Below are positions 21,485 through 32,611 of a stretch of 64,000 nt of DNA, piece by piece; the first letter of the stretch is position 1; every line of letters starts with the position of its first letter. Source of the DNA: Pseudorasbora parva (lineage: Eukaryota > Chordata > Actinopteri > Cypriniformes > Gobionidae); NCBI RefSeq assembly GCF_024679245.1, contig NC_090173.1, forward strand, positions 10,303,428-10,367,427, written 5' to 3'. Under the pieces are notes generated by a model. That model worked only from the letters and a program-made list of their open reading frames with translations. It ran no database searches and had not been told where the DNA came from. The position numbers were made by a program, and so were the translations under genes.

Positions 21485-22450
21485 TCAAACACTTCTAACT
21501 CCAGAGGAGGAGGTGGCAGGCGAGTTGCGGCATGCGACGGGAGCATAGAGTTGCGACACAACGATCGCAGTGTTGTCCGTATGGACCAATAAATCTTTGC
21601 CCCATAACCTGCCTTTGAGGCGGCTCAGTGCAAGATGTACCTTGCACTCTTCCATGAGGCGCTGTCCGCTCGACCAAATCAAACTCTATACCGAAAAAAG
21701 AGATCCTCTGCACAGGGGCGAGTTTGCTTTTTTTCCCAGTTGACCCAAAGACCCAACTGGCTGAGGTGTCTGAGCACCAGGTCCCTGTGTTCGCACAGCT
21801 GCTCCCAGAACTGTGCTAGGATGAGCCAGTCGTCAAGATAGTTGAGAATGCAAATGCCCTGTTTTCTCATGGGTACAAGGGCCTCCTCCATGACTTTCGT
21901 GAAGACACAGGGGGACAGGGCCAGCCCGATGGGTAGGACTTTGTACTGATATGCTCGCCCCTCGAACGCAAAGCGCAGGAATGGCCTGTGTAGGGGGAGA
22001 ATCGAGACATGAAAGTACGTGTCCTATAGGTCAATCGCTGCAAACCAATCTTGGGGATGGCTGCACTCAAAAATGCATTTCTGTGTGAGCATTAACTTGT
22101 GAAGGCTCCGATTCAGTACTCGCAGGTCCAAGATCGGACGTAACCCACCGGTTTTCTTGGGTACAATGAAGTACGGGCTGTAGAAGCCTGTCTTCATATC
22201 GGCTGGAGGGACCGGCTCTATTGCGTCCTTCGCCAGTAGGACAGCGATCTCCGTATGCACGACAGTGATCTCCGTATACAGGACATGGGCATCTGCAGCT
22301 TGCACCGAAGTGAAGGGGACGCCCGTGAACCTAGGGGGATGCCGGGTGAACTGATATAGCCTAGCCTGATGGTCTGAATGAGCCAGCGAGATGGACTGGG
22401 GAGCTCTAACCAGGCCTGGGGCGCCTGTCTCGTGGAGGCGGCCTTCAGTG
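21485..22450 (-). pseudogene. DIRS copy 2, reverse transcriptase and RNase H start
   Basis: Minus strand, in order: YTEITVLLAKDAIEPVPP-like entry, GFYSPYFIVPKKTGGLRPILDLRVLNRSLHKL (22080-22210), then FAAIDL (first catalytic Asp box, near 22030), and after frame changes KVMEEALVPMRKQGICILNYLDDWLILAQ, with the YLDD catalytic pair at about 21829-21834. RNase H-like words (LMEECKVHLALSRLKG, then FIGPYGQHCD in another frame) follow to 21485. A tandem repetition near 22240-22285 (ACAGCGATCTCCGTATGCACGA) duplicates one segment. Multiple frameshifts make it inactive. Confidence 0.8.
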
Positions 22451-24188
22451 AGGTGTGAGTATGCTGTGTAACACATACCTGATTTCACGGGTGGGCCGAG
22501 GGTCTGCAAGGAGGCTGTGATGCGTCCACTGGTCATCCGCTGCTGCCCGCTGGCGACACAGGAGGTGAATGAGTGTGGTCCGGTGTTTGACGGGCCACAA
22601 CCCTCCGAGGCCTTGAGGACCCAGAGATGTAAGAAACTGCTCTTTTATTGAAGAACCAGAACCAAAATAAAATGGAACAAAAGATCCTACGCCCGGCCTT
22701 TTCTCCTGGGGATGTAGCAGTGCGGTCACCATCTCCTGAAGAGCAGTCCTCTCCATCTCCGGGTTGCCTGTCTCAGGGCCACTTGCCTTTATTCGGAGCG
22801 TGCTGGATGGGCTGGGCGGCCAGCTTGTGCCCGGCTCCACAACATTGCTTGGGTGGAGGCTGCTGCTGTGACAAGGGAGCGGAGGCAGACACAGGCAGTC
22901 GCCCTCGGTGACGAGCAGGCTGACAGCAGCTGACCGCCGTGGCATGATGTGATTGATGGCCTCAGTCTGCTTCTGTGCGGCTGAGAACTGTTGGGCGATG
23001 TTTTGGAACGTGTCACCAAAAGAGACAGGTCTGGGACACGGGGGCATTAAGGAACCTGATCTTATCGGTATCCCTCATGTCAGCGAGACACAGCCAGAGA
23101 TGGGGAACCTGCCTCTCCACAAGCCTGGTAGGCCTTCCCGGTCAAATCGGAGGAGTACCTACAGGCCCGGGAGGGGAGACACGGGTTCTCCCTGGAAGTG
23201 GAGTTAGGGCACAGTTGCATAGCAATGGCCCGTTCCACAGGAGGAACCTGTGTGTAACCCTTTGCAGGTCTGCCATGGAGAGTGGTGAGGGAGAAGGAGC
23301 CAACAGACCGATTTCAGGCAGTAAAAGGTGTCTTCCATGATCTAGTGAGCTCCTCGTGCACCTCTTGGAAGAAAGGAACTGGGGTGGGTCGCTGAGAACC
23401 AGCAGGGGCCATCCTGAGAAGCCAATCATCCAGCCTCGACAGTTCAGGACATTGTGGAGGGTTCCACATAAGCCCGACCTTCTTGGTGGCCCGGGAAAGC
23501 ATAGCCATCATTTCCGGATCAGTATCGGGCACAGCAGATCTTCCCGAGGGAGCCGCCTGCGTCGAAACGTCATCTCTGAAAGACTCTGACCCTCCCTCCG
23601 ATGCAGCGACGGACATCTCCATCATGGGGAGCCCCGAAGGATACGAGTTGTACACATCTCGAGGATGGACCACCGCGTTCCAATGGCAACTCTACTGGCT
23701 GCGGAGTGCGGGAGGAGTGAGGGTTATCCGGGGGTGGGTTCCCTGGGGGAAGCATGCTCACCGTCACCCTCAGATCCCCCACGATACTGCCGGAAGTAAC
23801 CCTTTGTGGGGGATTAGATCGCGGCAGAGGCACGGAGACTAGACGGAGTCTAGTCGAGACAGAGACAGAGTCTAGACTCTGAAACTCGCAACTCTGAAAT
23901 GGTCATGTTCCCGCAGTAAGAACATGAGTCATCCACCAGCGCTGCCTCAGTATGCTGAACGCCCAAACATGAGATACAGCGCTGGTGACCATCTCGCGGT
24001 GAAAGGTAACCAGCGCACCCAGAAACACAGATAGAATGTAATCTTGAAAAAGATGCATCCTCTATCTGTGTTTCTCTTTTCGAGCAACGCTCTCCTTGGT
24101 GCTGAAACACGCAGGGGGCTCTCTCTCACAGGATGCTCTCAACAGCAGTGAGAACGGCTTTTTAGCGCTCTCCACCTAGCGCAGCGAA
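22451..24188 (-). pseudogene. DIRS copy 2, gag-like region
   Basis: The first open part reads CVSGCAGYLSPRDGHQRCISCLGVQHTEAALVDDSCSYCGNM (23940-24080). These Cys spacings match the head of copy 1. Downstream frames carry LSRATKKVGLMWNPPQCPELSRLDDWLL (about 23430-23530) and the C-terminal FVPFYFGSGSSIKEQFLTSLGPQGLGGLWPVKHR stretch near 22570-22690, with frameshifts between. It encodes the capsid-like protein of a DIRS element. The Rex3-like LINE end at 24189 separates it from the 5' leader. Confidence 0.65.
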
Positions 24189-24629
24189 CCCATCCATCCA
24201 TTCCATCCATTATCTTCCGCTTATCCGGGGCCGGGTCGCGGCGTCAACAGTCTAAGCATAGACGCCCAGACTTCCTTCTTCCTAGCCACTTCCTCCAGCT
24301 CCTCCAGGGGAACCTCGAGGCGTTCCCAGGCCAGGCGGGAGACATAATCCCTCCAGACATAATCCTCCCCGTGTCCTGGGTCTTCCCCGGGGCCTCCTCC
24401 CGGTGGGACGTGCCCGGAACACCTCCCTGGGAAGGCGTCCAGGAGGCATCCGAAATAGATGCCCGAGCCACCTCAGCTGGCTCCTCTCGATGTGAAAGAG
24501 CAACGGCTCTACTCTGAGCTCCTCCCGAGTGACCGAGCTTCTCACCCTATCTCTAAGGGAGCGCCCGGCCACCCTGCTGAGAAAGCTCATTTCAGCCGCC
24601 TGTATCTGGGATCTTGTCCTTTCATAGGT
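24189..24629 (-). pseudogene. Rex3/RTE-like LINE, 3' end of RT ORF
   Basis: Minus-strand frame ERTRSQIQAAEMSFLSRVAGRSLRDRVRSS, then HIERSQLRWLGHLFRMPPGRLP and PTGRRPRGRPRTR, the basic C-terminus typical of RTE-clade (Rex3-type) reverse transcriptases in teleosts. A short CCATCCATCCATT repeat tail lies at 24189-24212, the 3' end on the minus strand. It is severely 5'-truncated and inserted in DIRS copy 2 between leader and gag. The target duplication was not resolved. Confidence 0.8.
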
Positions 24630-25013
24630 GACCACCAGCTGTGAAAACAGCCTTTGTGGTTTCTCTTACAAACAACGAAGAGAGATGATCCGTAGAACAC
24701 GCGACCCACTGCTGTGTCATCACAAAAACACAGACTGAAGAGATTGCTTCCAAAAGGCAGGCTTCTTACAGTCAAACTAAAAAGTGAGGAGTGATATCTG
24801 GCATAACCACTCGGCTCCAAAGTAAAAGGATAATCTGATGCAATCATCTGTCTCATTTATACCTGCACGGCATGGCATGAGCACCTGGTGCAATCATTGC
24901 ATGCCAATGTGCATTGGCTCGTTCAGTTGTACTTGAAGTAGATTGGCTCTTGCGAGTGAGATTCCTATTCGTCGGTACTCCGACGTGGCAACGAGAGTGA
25001 CTGACTGAACGGG
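24630..25013 (-). mobile_element. DIRS copy 2, 5' leader and terminus
   Basis: The sequence continues the leader of copy 2 beyond the Rex3-like insertion. It ends at a GC-rich border (GTGACTGACTGAACGGGAAC) near 25013, resembling the end of copy 1 at 7390-7411 (GAGTTCCC...GAGAAC). No coding frame. The boundary is approximate. Confidence 0.45.
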
Positions 25014-25284
25014 AACTTTACCTTTTGTACATTCTTCAGCCGGCCAGCAGCTGTGTAGTGCGGATATTCTGATGCGGATATACTTTTGCAGTTCCATGCA
25101 TTTAAATAAAAATAAAATGGGAAAAAAGCGCCATATATGGAGGGGAAGTCTTTCTCACTTTGGCCTGTCAATTCAGAAGACAAACCAATGGGCCACTATC
25201 TCTGTATGATGGACCAGTCAGTGACAAAAAATAAAAATAACCTTGTATCTGCCCCAAAGTTTCTGAAAATACTGGGAAGCATCG
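25014..25284. other. Unassigned junction sequence
   Basis: About 270 bases between the terminus of DIRS copy 2 and the resumption of DIRS copy 3 RT. GGGCCACTATCTCTGTATGATGGACCAGTCAGTG at 25190-25223 resembles the right end of a CAGGG-type hAT element and may pair with the terminus at 17420, but the match is too weak to assert. Confidence 0.3.
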
Positions 25285-26630
25285 GAAACTGCACGGAAGG
25301 TCTACCAGTACAAAGTCATACCATTCGGTCTGTCCCTGGCCCCCCGCACGTTCACAAAGTGCATGGATGCAGTCCTCTCCCCTTTCAGACAAATGGGAAT
25401 GCTAATTTTTAACATCCACGACGATGTCAGAGGGGGAATTAGAATCTCACAAATCTGGGCTACTCAGCTATCTAGAATGCCTGGGCCTCAGAATAAATAC
25501 AGCCAAGAGCTTGTTGCTTTCGAGGCAGAGAATATCTTTCCTGGGGTGATTTTAGACTCAACCCAGATGAGGGTGTATCTGTTGAACGAGTGCACTCTGA
25601 TTATCCATTAGCTTGTACACTCGTAATGGCATCAGCTTCTCCAGTACTTCTGCTGGGTATGCTGCACATGCGCCCACTGCAGTACTGGCTGAAACCACAG
25701 GTTCCTCCCCAAGCTTGGTGTTCAGGCCAACTACGGATTAATGTGGGCCACTATTGTGTCAAAGCCCTGGCCCCTTGGTTGAAACCCCACCTCGACGAGT
25801 CAGGGAGACGAATTTGGATTAATGGGGGTCACTATGGGTGCCTCCAACAGGAGTTGGGGAGCTGCGCATGAGGGCAAACTGGCCTTTGGCTCATGGTCGA
25901 GCACAGAGTCACGGATGCACATAAACTGCCAAGAAATGCTGCCAGTCGTTTTAGCCCTCAAGACCTTCCTACCACATCTTACAGGTCACCATGTCCTATT
26001 CTGCATGGATACACAACATTGGTTTCCTACATAAACCAACAGGGTGGACTCAGGTTGAGACTGGTCAGAAGTCTCCTCCTATGGGTAGAGGGCAACCTGC
26101 ACTCGATAAAAGCAGTGCACGTGCCAGGAAAGCCGAATCAGGGAACAGACATACTCTCCTGGGGTCTGGTGGCCACAGGGGAATCTCTCCACATTCAGAT
26201 GGTTCAGATAATATGGGAAGTTTTTTTAACGAAAGCAGAGGTCAACCTATTTGTCTCCGAAGACAACAACTCTCATTGCCCAATATATTTTTTTAAAAAG
26301 CACAAATGGCCCAGCCTATTGCTTTATGCTTTTCCTCCAGTCCCCCACCTTCCCCATGGCTTGAAAAGAAGCAGGGAGAGTGAGCCCACAGTCCTTTTAG
26401 TGGCCCCACTCTGGCAGACCAATCTTTGGTTTCCCGAGTTGATTCAGCTGCTATCAGCAGCCCCATGGCTAATTCCCCTAAGGAAGGACCTCCTTTCCCA
26501 GGGGAACGGGACAATCTGGCATGTTTAAACCCAGTAATGTCACAAATTGTGGGCGCTACATGTGTGGCCCCTCAAAGGGGGCTCAGTGACCTCCCAGCGT
26601 GTGTCCTGAGCACTAAGTGAGGCTAGAGCT
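25285..26630 (+). pseudogene. DIRS copy 3, RT (second half), RNase H and following domain
   Basis: Plus strand. KVYQYKVIPFGLSLAPRTFTKCMDAVLSPFRQMGMLIFNIHDD: the position of the YLDD catalytic box reads NIHDD. RNase H follows: GVTMGASNRSWGAAHEGKLAFGSWSSTES, INCQEMLPVVLALKTFLPHLTGHHVL, FCMDTQHW, YINQQGGLRLRLVRSLLLWVEGNLHSIKAVHVPGKPNQGTDILSW. Next comes a domain with EVNLFVSEDNNSHCPIYF, LLYAFPPVPHLP and LLVAPLW. Frames shift near 25430, 25640, 26030 and 26290. With 17141-17419 it makes a nearly complete DIRS pol. It is antiparallel to copy 2. Confidence 0.8.
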
Positions 26631-27100
26631 CTGTCCACTAGGTGTCTCTATGCCCTAAAATGGTCAGCGTTCTCTAGATGGTGTTCAACCAGAAACCAGA
26701 AACCAGGACCATTACCATGCGATAAATTACAGATACTTGACGCTTTCCACACGAAGATAGCTGGTCAGTCAGTAGGCAGAAACGACATGATTGTCCATTT
26801 CCTAAAGGGAGCCAGAAGGCTTAACCCCCTTAGGCCCCCTAAGGTGCCCTCCTGGGACCTTTCTCTGGTCGTACGGGCACTGAAAGAGCCTCCATTTGAA
26901 CCGTTACAGGCGGCCGAAATAAAACCACTCATGTTAAAAACTACCCTGTTGTTAGCACTGGCATAGGTTAAGCATGTTAGGTGATATACAAGCACTCTCC
27001 ATGAGCACTTCCTGTCTGGAGTTTGGCCCAGGTGACTCTACGGTCATCCTCAAACCAAGACATGATTATGTGGTCAGGTGATCAACCTCTCTGCTCCTCT
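26631..27100 (+). pseudogene. DIRS copy 3, tyrosine recombinase (truncated)
   Basis: Plus-strand frame LSTRCLYALKWSAFSRWC, then AFHTKIAGQSVGRNDMIVHFLKGARRLNPLRPPKVPSWDLSLVVRALKEPPFEPLQAAEIKPLMLKTTLLLALA, then stops and a shift inside the box that should read SxKRVGD, and later LSGVW-type words equivalent to LEFGPG. It aligns with copy 2 at 19640-20290. The catalytic C-terminus is cut off by the hAT-like terminus at 27105. Confidence 0.78.
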
Positions 27101-27845
27101 TTTACCCCTTTTCCACCAAGGCAGTGCTGGTGCTGGTTCAGAGCCAGAGCCTAGTTTCAAATTGGTTCTTTGTCTTTCCACACCCAAAGCAACAGCTCCG
27201 AACCAGGAAAAGTTGTTCTTAAGTAGCACAAAAACATTGCTGGGCTAGAAGTAAAAACTGCCCAGTTTTATCATGACCAACAAGACGAACACAAACTTGT
27301 GACCGCCAGTTTTTAAATATTAGCTAATCAGCTAAAAGCTGCTCGATTGTAATCTCCATCTACTATACAAATCATGGTGAGCTGCATAAATGCGTTGGAT
27401 TTGCGGTGTTTTAATGCTGATGTAGGATCACAAAGCCATGAGCATCAACAGTAACGCAACTTTTGCCATTGTTGATGGAAGGCTTGGTCGAGATGCATCG
27501 GCTGTGCAGACCGATCCCCGTATCAAACTACAATGAGAGCATACGACTACTTTTGCTTTTGAATCGCTCATGCAGTATTTTGATATCATACGTGGATCGA
27601 TTCACGCAGCGCCGATGCATCTCAAACAAGCCTGGTGTGTTTGTGTTTTCCGCTGTCTCGCTAGCGTTGCTGAGAAAGACTAGACGTATACCGTGACTCT
27701 CTAGCCTGTGGAAAGCCATGCTGGTTCTTAGAAAGCTCATCAGTCGAACCAACTTAATAGTGATGGGAAGTTCGGTTCTTTTCCGCGAACCGGTTCTTTT
27801 GGACAGTTCGTTTCCATGATCCGGTTAAAAAAAACGGATCACCGG

Positions 27846-28607
27846 TGTTTAGGAGAAAGGACCACAGGTGCTTAGTAGGTTATAGTTTTCGCCTTGGAGC
27901 GTCGGTCAGAACGCAAGACAGGAGTCAGGAATGAGTTTGAACACTTTACTGAAGTTTCTTCAGCAGCAAAGACATACATTAGACCACAATGTTGTCACAC
28001 TTTAGATTACAGGTGCAGATTTGGATGCAGAGGATGCAGTTGGTTTGCATTATACTTGACTTTATATGTGTATGGCTGCAAATAGACAAAATAAATGTTA
28101 CATCCAACACTATTATTGATGCAATCTTTCAGTTTAACATCATGTCCAACTATTTATCCAGGCAAAATAACTTTTGAATCCCTGTTCTTTAACATGTTAA
28201 TCTGTACAGAACAAATAATGATATATGTGTCTAAATATTACAAGAACAACACTTATATTACTTCTAAACGACGTGAATATGAATTAAACGATGACGTTCA
28301 TCCTTTGTCAACAACATGGCATGACTCATTTTGTCCCGAGTGGATTTATGATCCATATACTCGATTATTCCTAGAAACTCACATATATAATCAATCTTAA
28401 ACAAGTAAGGAATATAATGAAACTCACTTTCTTCAAATGGACGCACACAGTCATTAATAATCAGCGCAAACACTGCACCGCGACTTCGGAAACGGTCTTC
28501 TTGGGGAGAGCGCAGCTGTTTCTCGTCATGCACATTTCTCGTGCGCAGTCACTTCCGCCGCTCCGCCACAGGCCACTAGATGGCGCCTCAGCGCTACCTT
28601 TGCAACA
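27846..28607 (-). repeat. BEL 3' LTR (762 bp)
   Basis: Direct repeat of 44022-44622. It starts TGTTTAGGAGAAAGGACC and ends CTACCTTTGCAACA on the plus strand. It contains about 160 bp (mainly the GTTAATCTGTACAG block near 28195-28260 and the region 28478-28580) that the 5' LTR lacks, so the two LTRs have diverged by deletions as well as point changes. Short ORFs inside are not genes. Confidence 0.88.
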
Positions 28608-28654
28608 GCGCTACCGCCCCCACATTTGCAATGTAAATGTGCTCAAATTGAACT

Positions 28655-30306
28655 TTAGTCATCATTAGGTAATTCAGGCAGCTCAATTAACTTTACCACA
28701 GGTCCGGTGAAGCTCTTGTTCTTGACTTTTACCTCCGCTGCTCTCACATGTCCATCAGCACTTGGAAACACCTTTACCACTTTGCCTACTAACCACAGAG
28801 CCCTTGGCAATTAGGTGTCAACCATCATCACAACAGAACCCTCAGTAAGGTCCGCAGTAGTCCCTTTCCACTTTTGCCTCAGCTGAAGACTAGGTAGGTA
28901 GTAACTTATGAACTTGGCCCAAAAATGATCTACCAGTATCTGACTTTGTCTCCACCGTCTGCGACTGAGGCGTTCAGAATCTTGGTAGACCACTTGCGGC
29001 AATGAACTACTGGGCCGCTCCATCAAAAGATGATTTGGTGTTATGCGGTCAACATCTGAGATACTGGCTGACACCTATCCCAACGGTTTAGAATTGAGGA
29101 TAGCCTCCACTTCAATTAGAACTGTTGAGAGTACTTCTTCCGGAACGCTTTGTGCTCCAATCGTGGTGCTGAGTGCTGTTTTCACAGAGCGAATTTCTTG
29201 CTCCCACACTCCTCCAAAGTGTGGAGCTGCTGGTTGATCTGATGTTTCGCCAACAACACTTGCAGGTCAGGACTCATGGCTCTGAAGGCCTCTCTCAACT
29301 CTTTCTCTCCCCCTCTGAAATTTGTCCCCAGATCAGAGTAAAGCTCAACAGAGGTACCACGTAGTGCAGTAAACCTCCGTACGGCCATTAAGAAGGCATC
29401 TGTATCGATAGAGGTAAGTACATCCAGATGCACTGCTCGTGTGGTAAGACATTTGAATATAATGCCCCATCTTTTTTCTGTACGCCTACCAATCTTCACT
29501 TGGAATGGGCCGAAGCAGTCCATGCCAGTGGAATAGAACGCTGGCTTGAACAAACGAAGTCTGGCAGGAGGCAAGTCTGCCATCTTCGGTACAACAGGTC
29601 TGGATCTGAACTTCCGGCACTCCAGACAAGCATATTGATGCTTCCGAACTGCCTTACGCCCTCTCAATATCCAATATGACCGTCTGAGTTCAGCGAAGAC
29701 CCGCTCTTGTCCAGGGTGGCATAATTTCTGGTCAAAATCCTGAATTAACAGTTTGGTGATGCAGTGGCTTGGATCCAGCACAATAGGGTGTTTGAAATTC
29801 GGATCCAAATCCTCTGCTCGTCGAAGATGCCCACCAACTCGGATCACCCCATCTCTTGCGTCAAACTCGGGAGCTAGAACAAGAAGGCGGCTACTGGAAG
29901 GGACTGGTCTGTTGGCTTTGAGAAGGTGATACTCCTCTGGGAAACTCTCAAGCTGGGACTGTCTGATTAGAAAGGAAACTGCCTGCTGGTAAGTACTTGC
30001 GGTAGGTAGATCAGCTGGCTCTGCTTCATCACACGGAAGCATGTGCACTGTGGCCTCCACTAGTTCACTCCAGGTGGCATACTGGCTTTGATCAGGGACA
30101 GCCCGTTCAGAAGTAGTGAAATGACAGAACAGGGAACGCCATAACTCTGCGGGGTCTTCTGCATGTGGCCCTGCTGGAGCTTCAGGCCACTCATGAGGTG
30201 GTTGTAATAGAAAGGATGGGCCTTGACACCACCTATTTGGCTGTGCTAGTTCCACCAAGGATTTGCCCCTGGTCAGATAATCTGCTGGGTTTAGTGTTGA
30301 GCTCAC
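28655..30306 (-). pseudogene. BEL/Pao integrase with C-terminal domain
   Basis: The minus-strand frame opens with SSTLNPADYLTRG (end of RNase H). The H2C2 zinc region follows (VGGHLRRAEDLD, HPIVLDPSHCITKLLIQDFD, CHPGQERVFAELRRSYWILRGRKAVRKHQYACLECRKF), then the core: FYSTGMDCFGPF (first Asp), LTTRAVHLDV and ELYSDLGTNFRGG (second Asp). Near 29235 a small deletion shifts the frame; in the new frame APHFGGVWEQE carries the third catalytic residue. The C-terminal domain (LTPNHLLMERP-type box at 29000-29040, YLPSLQLRQKW) runs to the TAA at 28655-28657, 47 bp before the 3' LTR. It integrates BEL cDNA. One frameshift is the main lesion in an otherwise well-kept ORF. Confidence 0.88.
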
Positions 30307-30312
30307 ATACTT

Positions 30313-30925
30313 TCATGACTGGTGATCTGTAAGCTCTTGGATTTCAGCAAAAACCTTGAATCGACACGAGTCTGACCGGAGCCACGTCAGGACAGTAGTG
30401 GAATCAGACCACAGGATGGTATTCCTAACGGGTAAGGTGAGCTCACTGACTATCAGCTTTGCAAGTTGAGCTCCAGTGACTGCTGCACATAGCTCCAGTC
30501 TTGGGATGGATTGTTGTCTTTTTGGTGCGACTCGAGATCTGGCTAGCAGGAAAGCCAAGTGGACACCACCTTCAGCATCCTCACAGCGCAGATAGGCCAC
30601 TGATCCATACGCTCTTTCAGATGCATCACAGAATACGTGGACATCTCTCATCACATCTGGCTGGTCCATAGTGGTGGGAACATAGCAGCGAGGTAATGTG
30701 ATGTGAGATAATTCAGGCAGTTCTGCTACCCATGTATTCCATGCTTGAAGCAGTTCCTCAGGCAGTCATGGGTCATCCCATTCTCGCTGTTTATCCCAGA
30801 GTCGCTGTACTATAACCTTAGCCCGAGTTGTATATGGCAATATCAGCCCCAAAGGGTCATATTGTCTGGCCAATGTACGGTACACTGTGCGCATTGTGGT
30901 TGGGCCATAATCCTCCAGTCGATTA
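30313..30925 (-). pseudogene. BEL/Pao RT end and RNase H
   Basis: Minus strand, same frame as the integrase: LEDYGPTTMRTVYRTLARQYDPLGLILPYTTRAKVIVQRLWD (the box after the RT palm), a TGA at 30766-30768, and then RNase H: VHVFCDASERAYGSVAYLR (first Asp), RLELCAAVTGAQLAKLI (Glu), TILWSDSTTVLTWL (Asp). A second in-frame TGA lies at 30313-30315, just before SSTLNPAD. The 5' side ends at 30925 at the inserted LTR element; the protein resumes at 41050 (GYKH). Both stops could have arisen by single G-to-A or C-to-T changes. Confidence 0.87.
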
Positions 30926-32611
30926 TGTAGCGACTCAGGCGAATCAAACACACAATCGCCAGTTACATTTAACAAATCTGTTGTGAAAGCTGTGTGCTGG
31001 GTGGCAGACCTTCCCCCAACACAACAGAGGGAGATTCTTCAGTCACCCTGGAAACCATCTGATAAGACTGTTTTATGGCCCCGAAAGGAATTTAGCCACA
31101 TGAAGTTTCAGACACAAAGAGTTTAAGACACAGAGCTTTTGCCTCAAATTATAGACAAACCATCTATAAATGAACATGCACCCCAGGACATTATATGTAA
31201 ACACATAACTGTCTTGTAAAATGTTTATTCTGTATGGTATCTTGCATCTTTTTGTCTTTGTCTTAACAAAGTACTAGTTCAGATAACCTCATATATGTCA
31301 TGTCTCCTATCAAATTAATGCTCACTTCACGACTTACACTTCCATGTATATCACTTATTCAGAAAATGCAGTGTGTGTTTGTTGCATTAATTATAGTATG
31401 AAGACTCAGAGACCCACTGAGTCGAACTTTCAAACAAAGGGCAATAAAATCTGCTGAGGAATTTCCCGCCGGGAAATCCCAACACTCTCATTGGTTAAGT
31501 CTAACCCTGGAGGGTGGGACTATTTCCAGACCTTAAAAGACCAGTGAAGACAGCCTCTCTTTTTGTTCTCTTACTCCGCTCTGTTCACTTCTCCTCTCTC
31601 TCCTGTGGGAGCCAACACCCACGGGGGGGGGGGGGGGGGGGGCTGGCACTCAAGCCAGGCCACCAATGCAGGCCCTCCAAGCAGGCCTCATCTCTTCCAA
31701 AAATCTTCTCTTCTACAATCCGATCTTCAAGAACACGAAGCATCGCTAAAGCAAACAGCCGCTTCCCTCCCAACCTCGGAAAGGACCGCCGGACCGCCGG
31801 ACCACCGGACACGCAGACACACATGCACACAAGCGAGAAGCCAAAACGAAACCAAAAAGAATGCAAGTATTCTATTTCTTACTGCTGTAAAGAGGGTGTG
31901 TTATTCTCCCGTTGGGATAAATTAACTCCGTGAAGGTCGTATTTGGTTGAACTGAAGGAAAGCTGTTTCTTACCCTCCCCCACTCTCTTTGTCTCTCTCT
32001 CTCACTCTCTTTGTCTCTCTCTCTCTCTCTTTTATCTCTCTCTAACTTCAGTCTATTCATTATTCTCTTTTATGTATTCTTTCGTTAATATCTATACTTC
32101 TACTCTCTTGTTGCATATTTAGTATGTACTTTCTGTGTGAATTGTAGTGTTATTTTTAGTCTGTGTTTATTAAACCTCCGAAAGACATTTAATGAGTTGA
32201 ATCTGTTATTCTGCCACATACACAAAGTCAATGAAACTTGCGATCTAAACGTTACCTAACTGCTTATGCTACTATGTTAGTAAAGTAAACTGTATGACCA
32301 TTTGAAATATTGAACTTATCCTGATCAGTAAAGTTAATGTTTCTTATGCGCTCGTAAAGCAGTAATCCCTTTATTGAGAATTGATTTGAAAAGTCTATAA
32401 CTAATTTGCAGGACAAACTTAGTAGGATAATTTCAGGCAATTTCATAAAGGGTTACTTGTATTTAATTAAACAATTTTCCCTATCGGAAAATTTTAATAC
32501 GTAATGAACAACTGGCAAATCATATTCATAAATTCCTGAATATTGAATATTAAATCCCTTTTGAGTTAATTATTCCCCGAGACATTAAACTCATTAGTCG
32601 TTGTTGTTACA
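30926..32611 (+). repeat. 5' LTR (1,686 bp) of the RT-less element
   Basis: Its twin is at 39354-41049. Marks in order: AATAAA at about 31444, GGTGGGAC then a TTAAAAG box near 31535, a G-run at about 31623-31642, a CT-rich microsatellite (31985-32045), and TATTAAACC near 32168. The TTAAAAG box followed by a CT-rich stretch is the likeliest promoter, with a second AATAAA-like signal downstream. ORFs crossing the G-run depend on its length and are not genes. Confidence 0.9.

Noticed and set aside
25190..25223. Right terminus of the CAGGG hAT element starting at 17420
   Set aside because: Only a weak match, and no copy of the 8-bp GTTTGACG flank; kept as unassigned junction.
26426..26620. Independent small gene within 25.3-27.1 kb
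   Set aside because: All frames there are explained as a frameshifted DIRS pol in plus orientation.
31514..31933. 120-139-codon ORFs across the G-run in the LTR, repeated at 39942-40371
   Set aside because: They exist only because poly-G reads as Gly or Pro in all frames, and they change frame with run length between the two LTRs; no domain.
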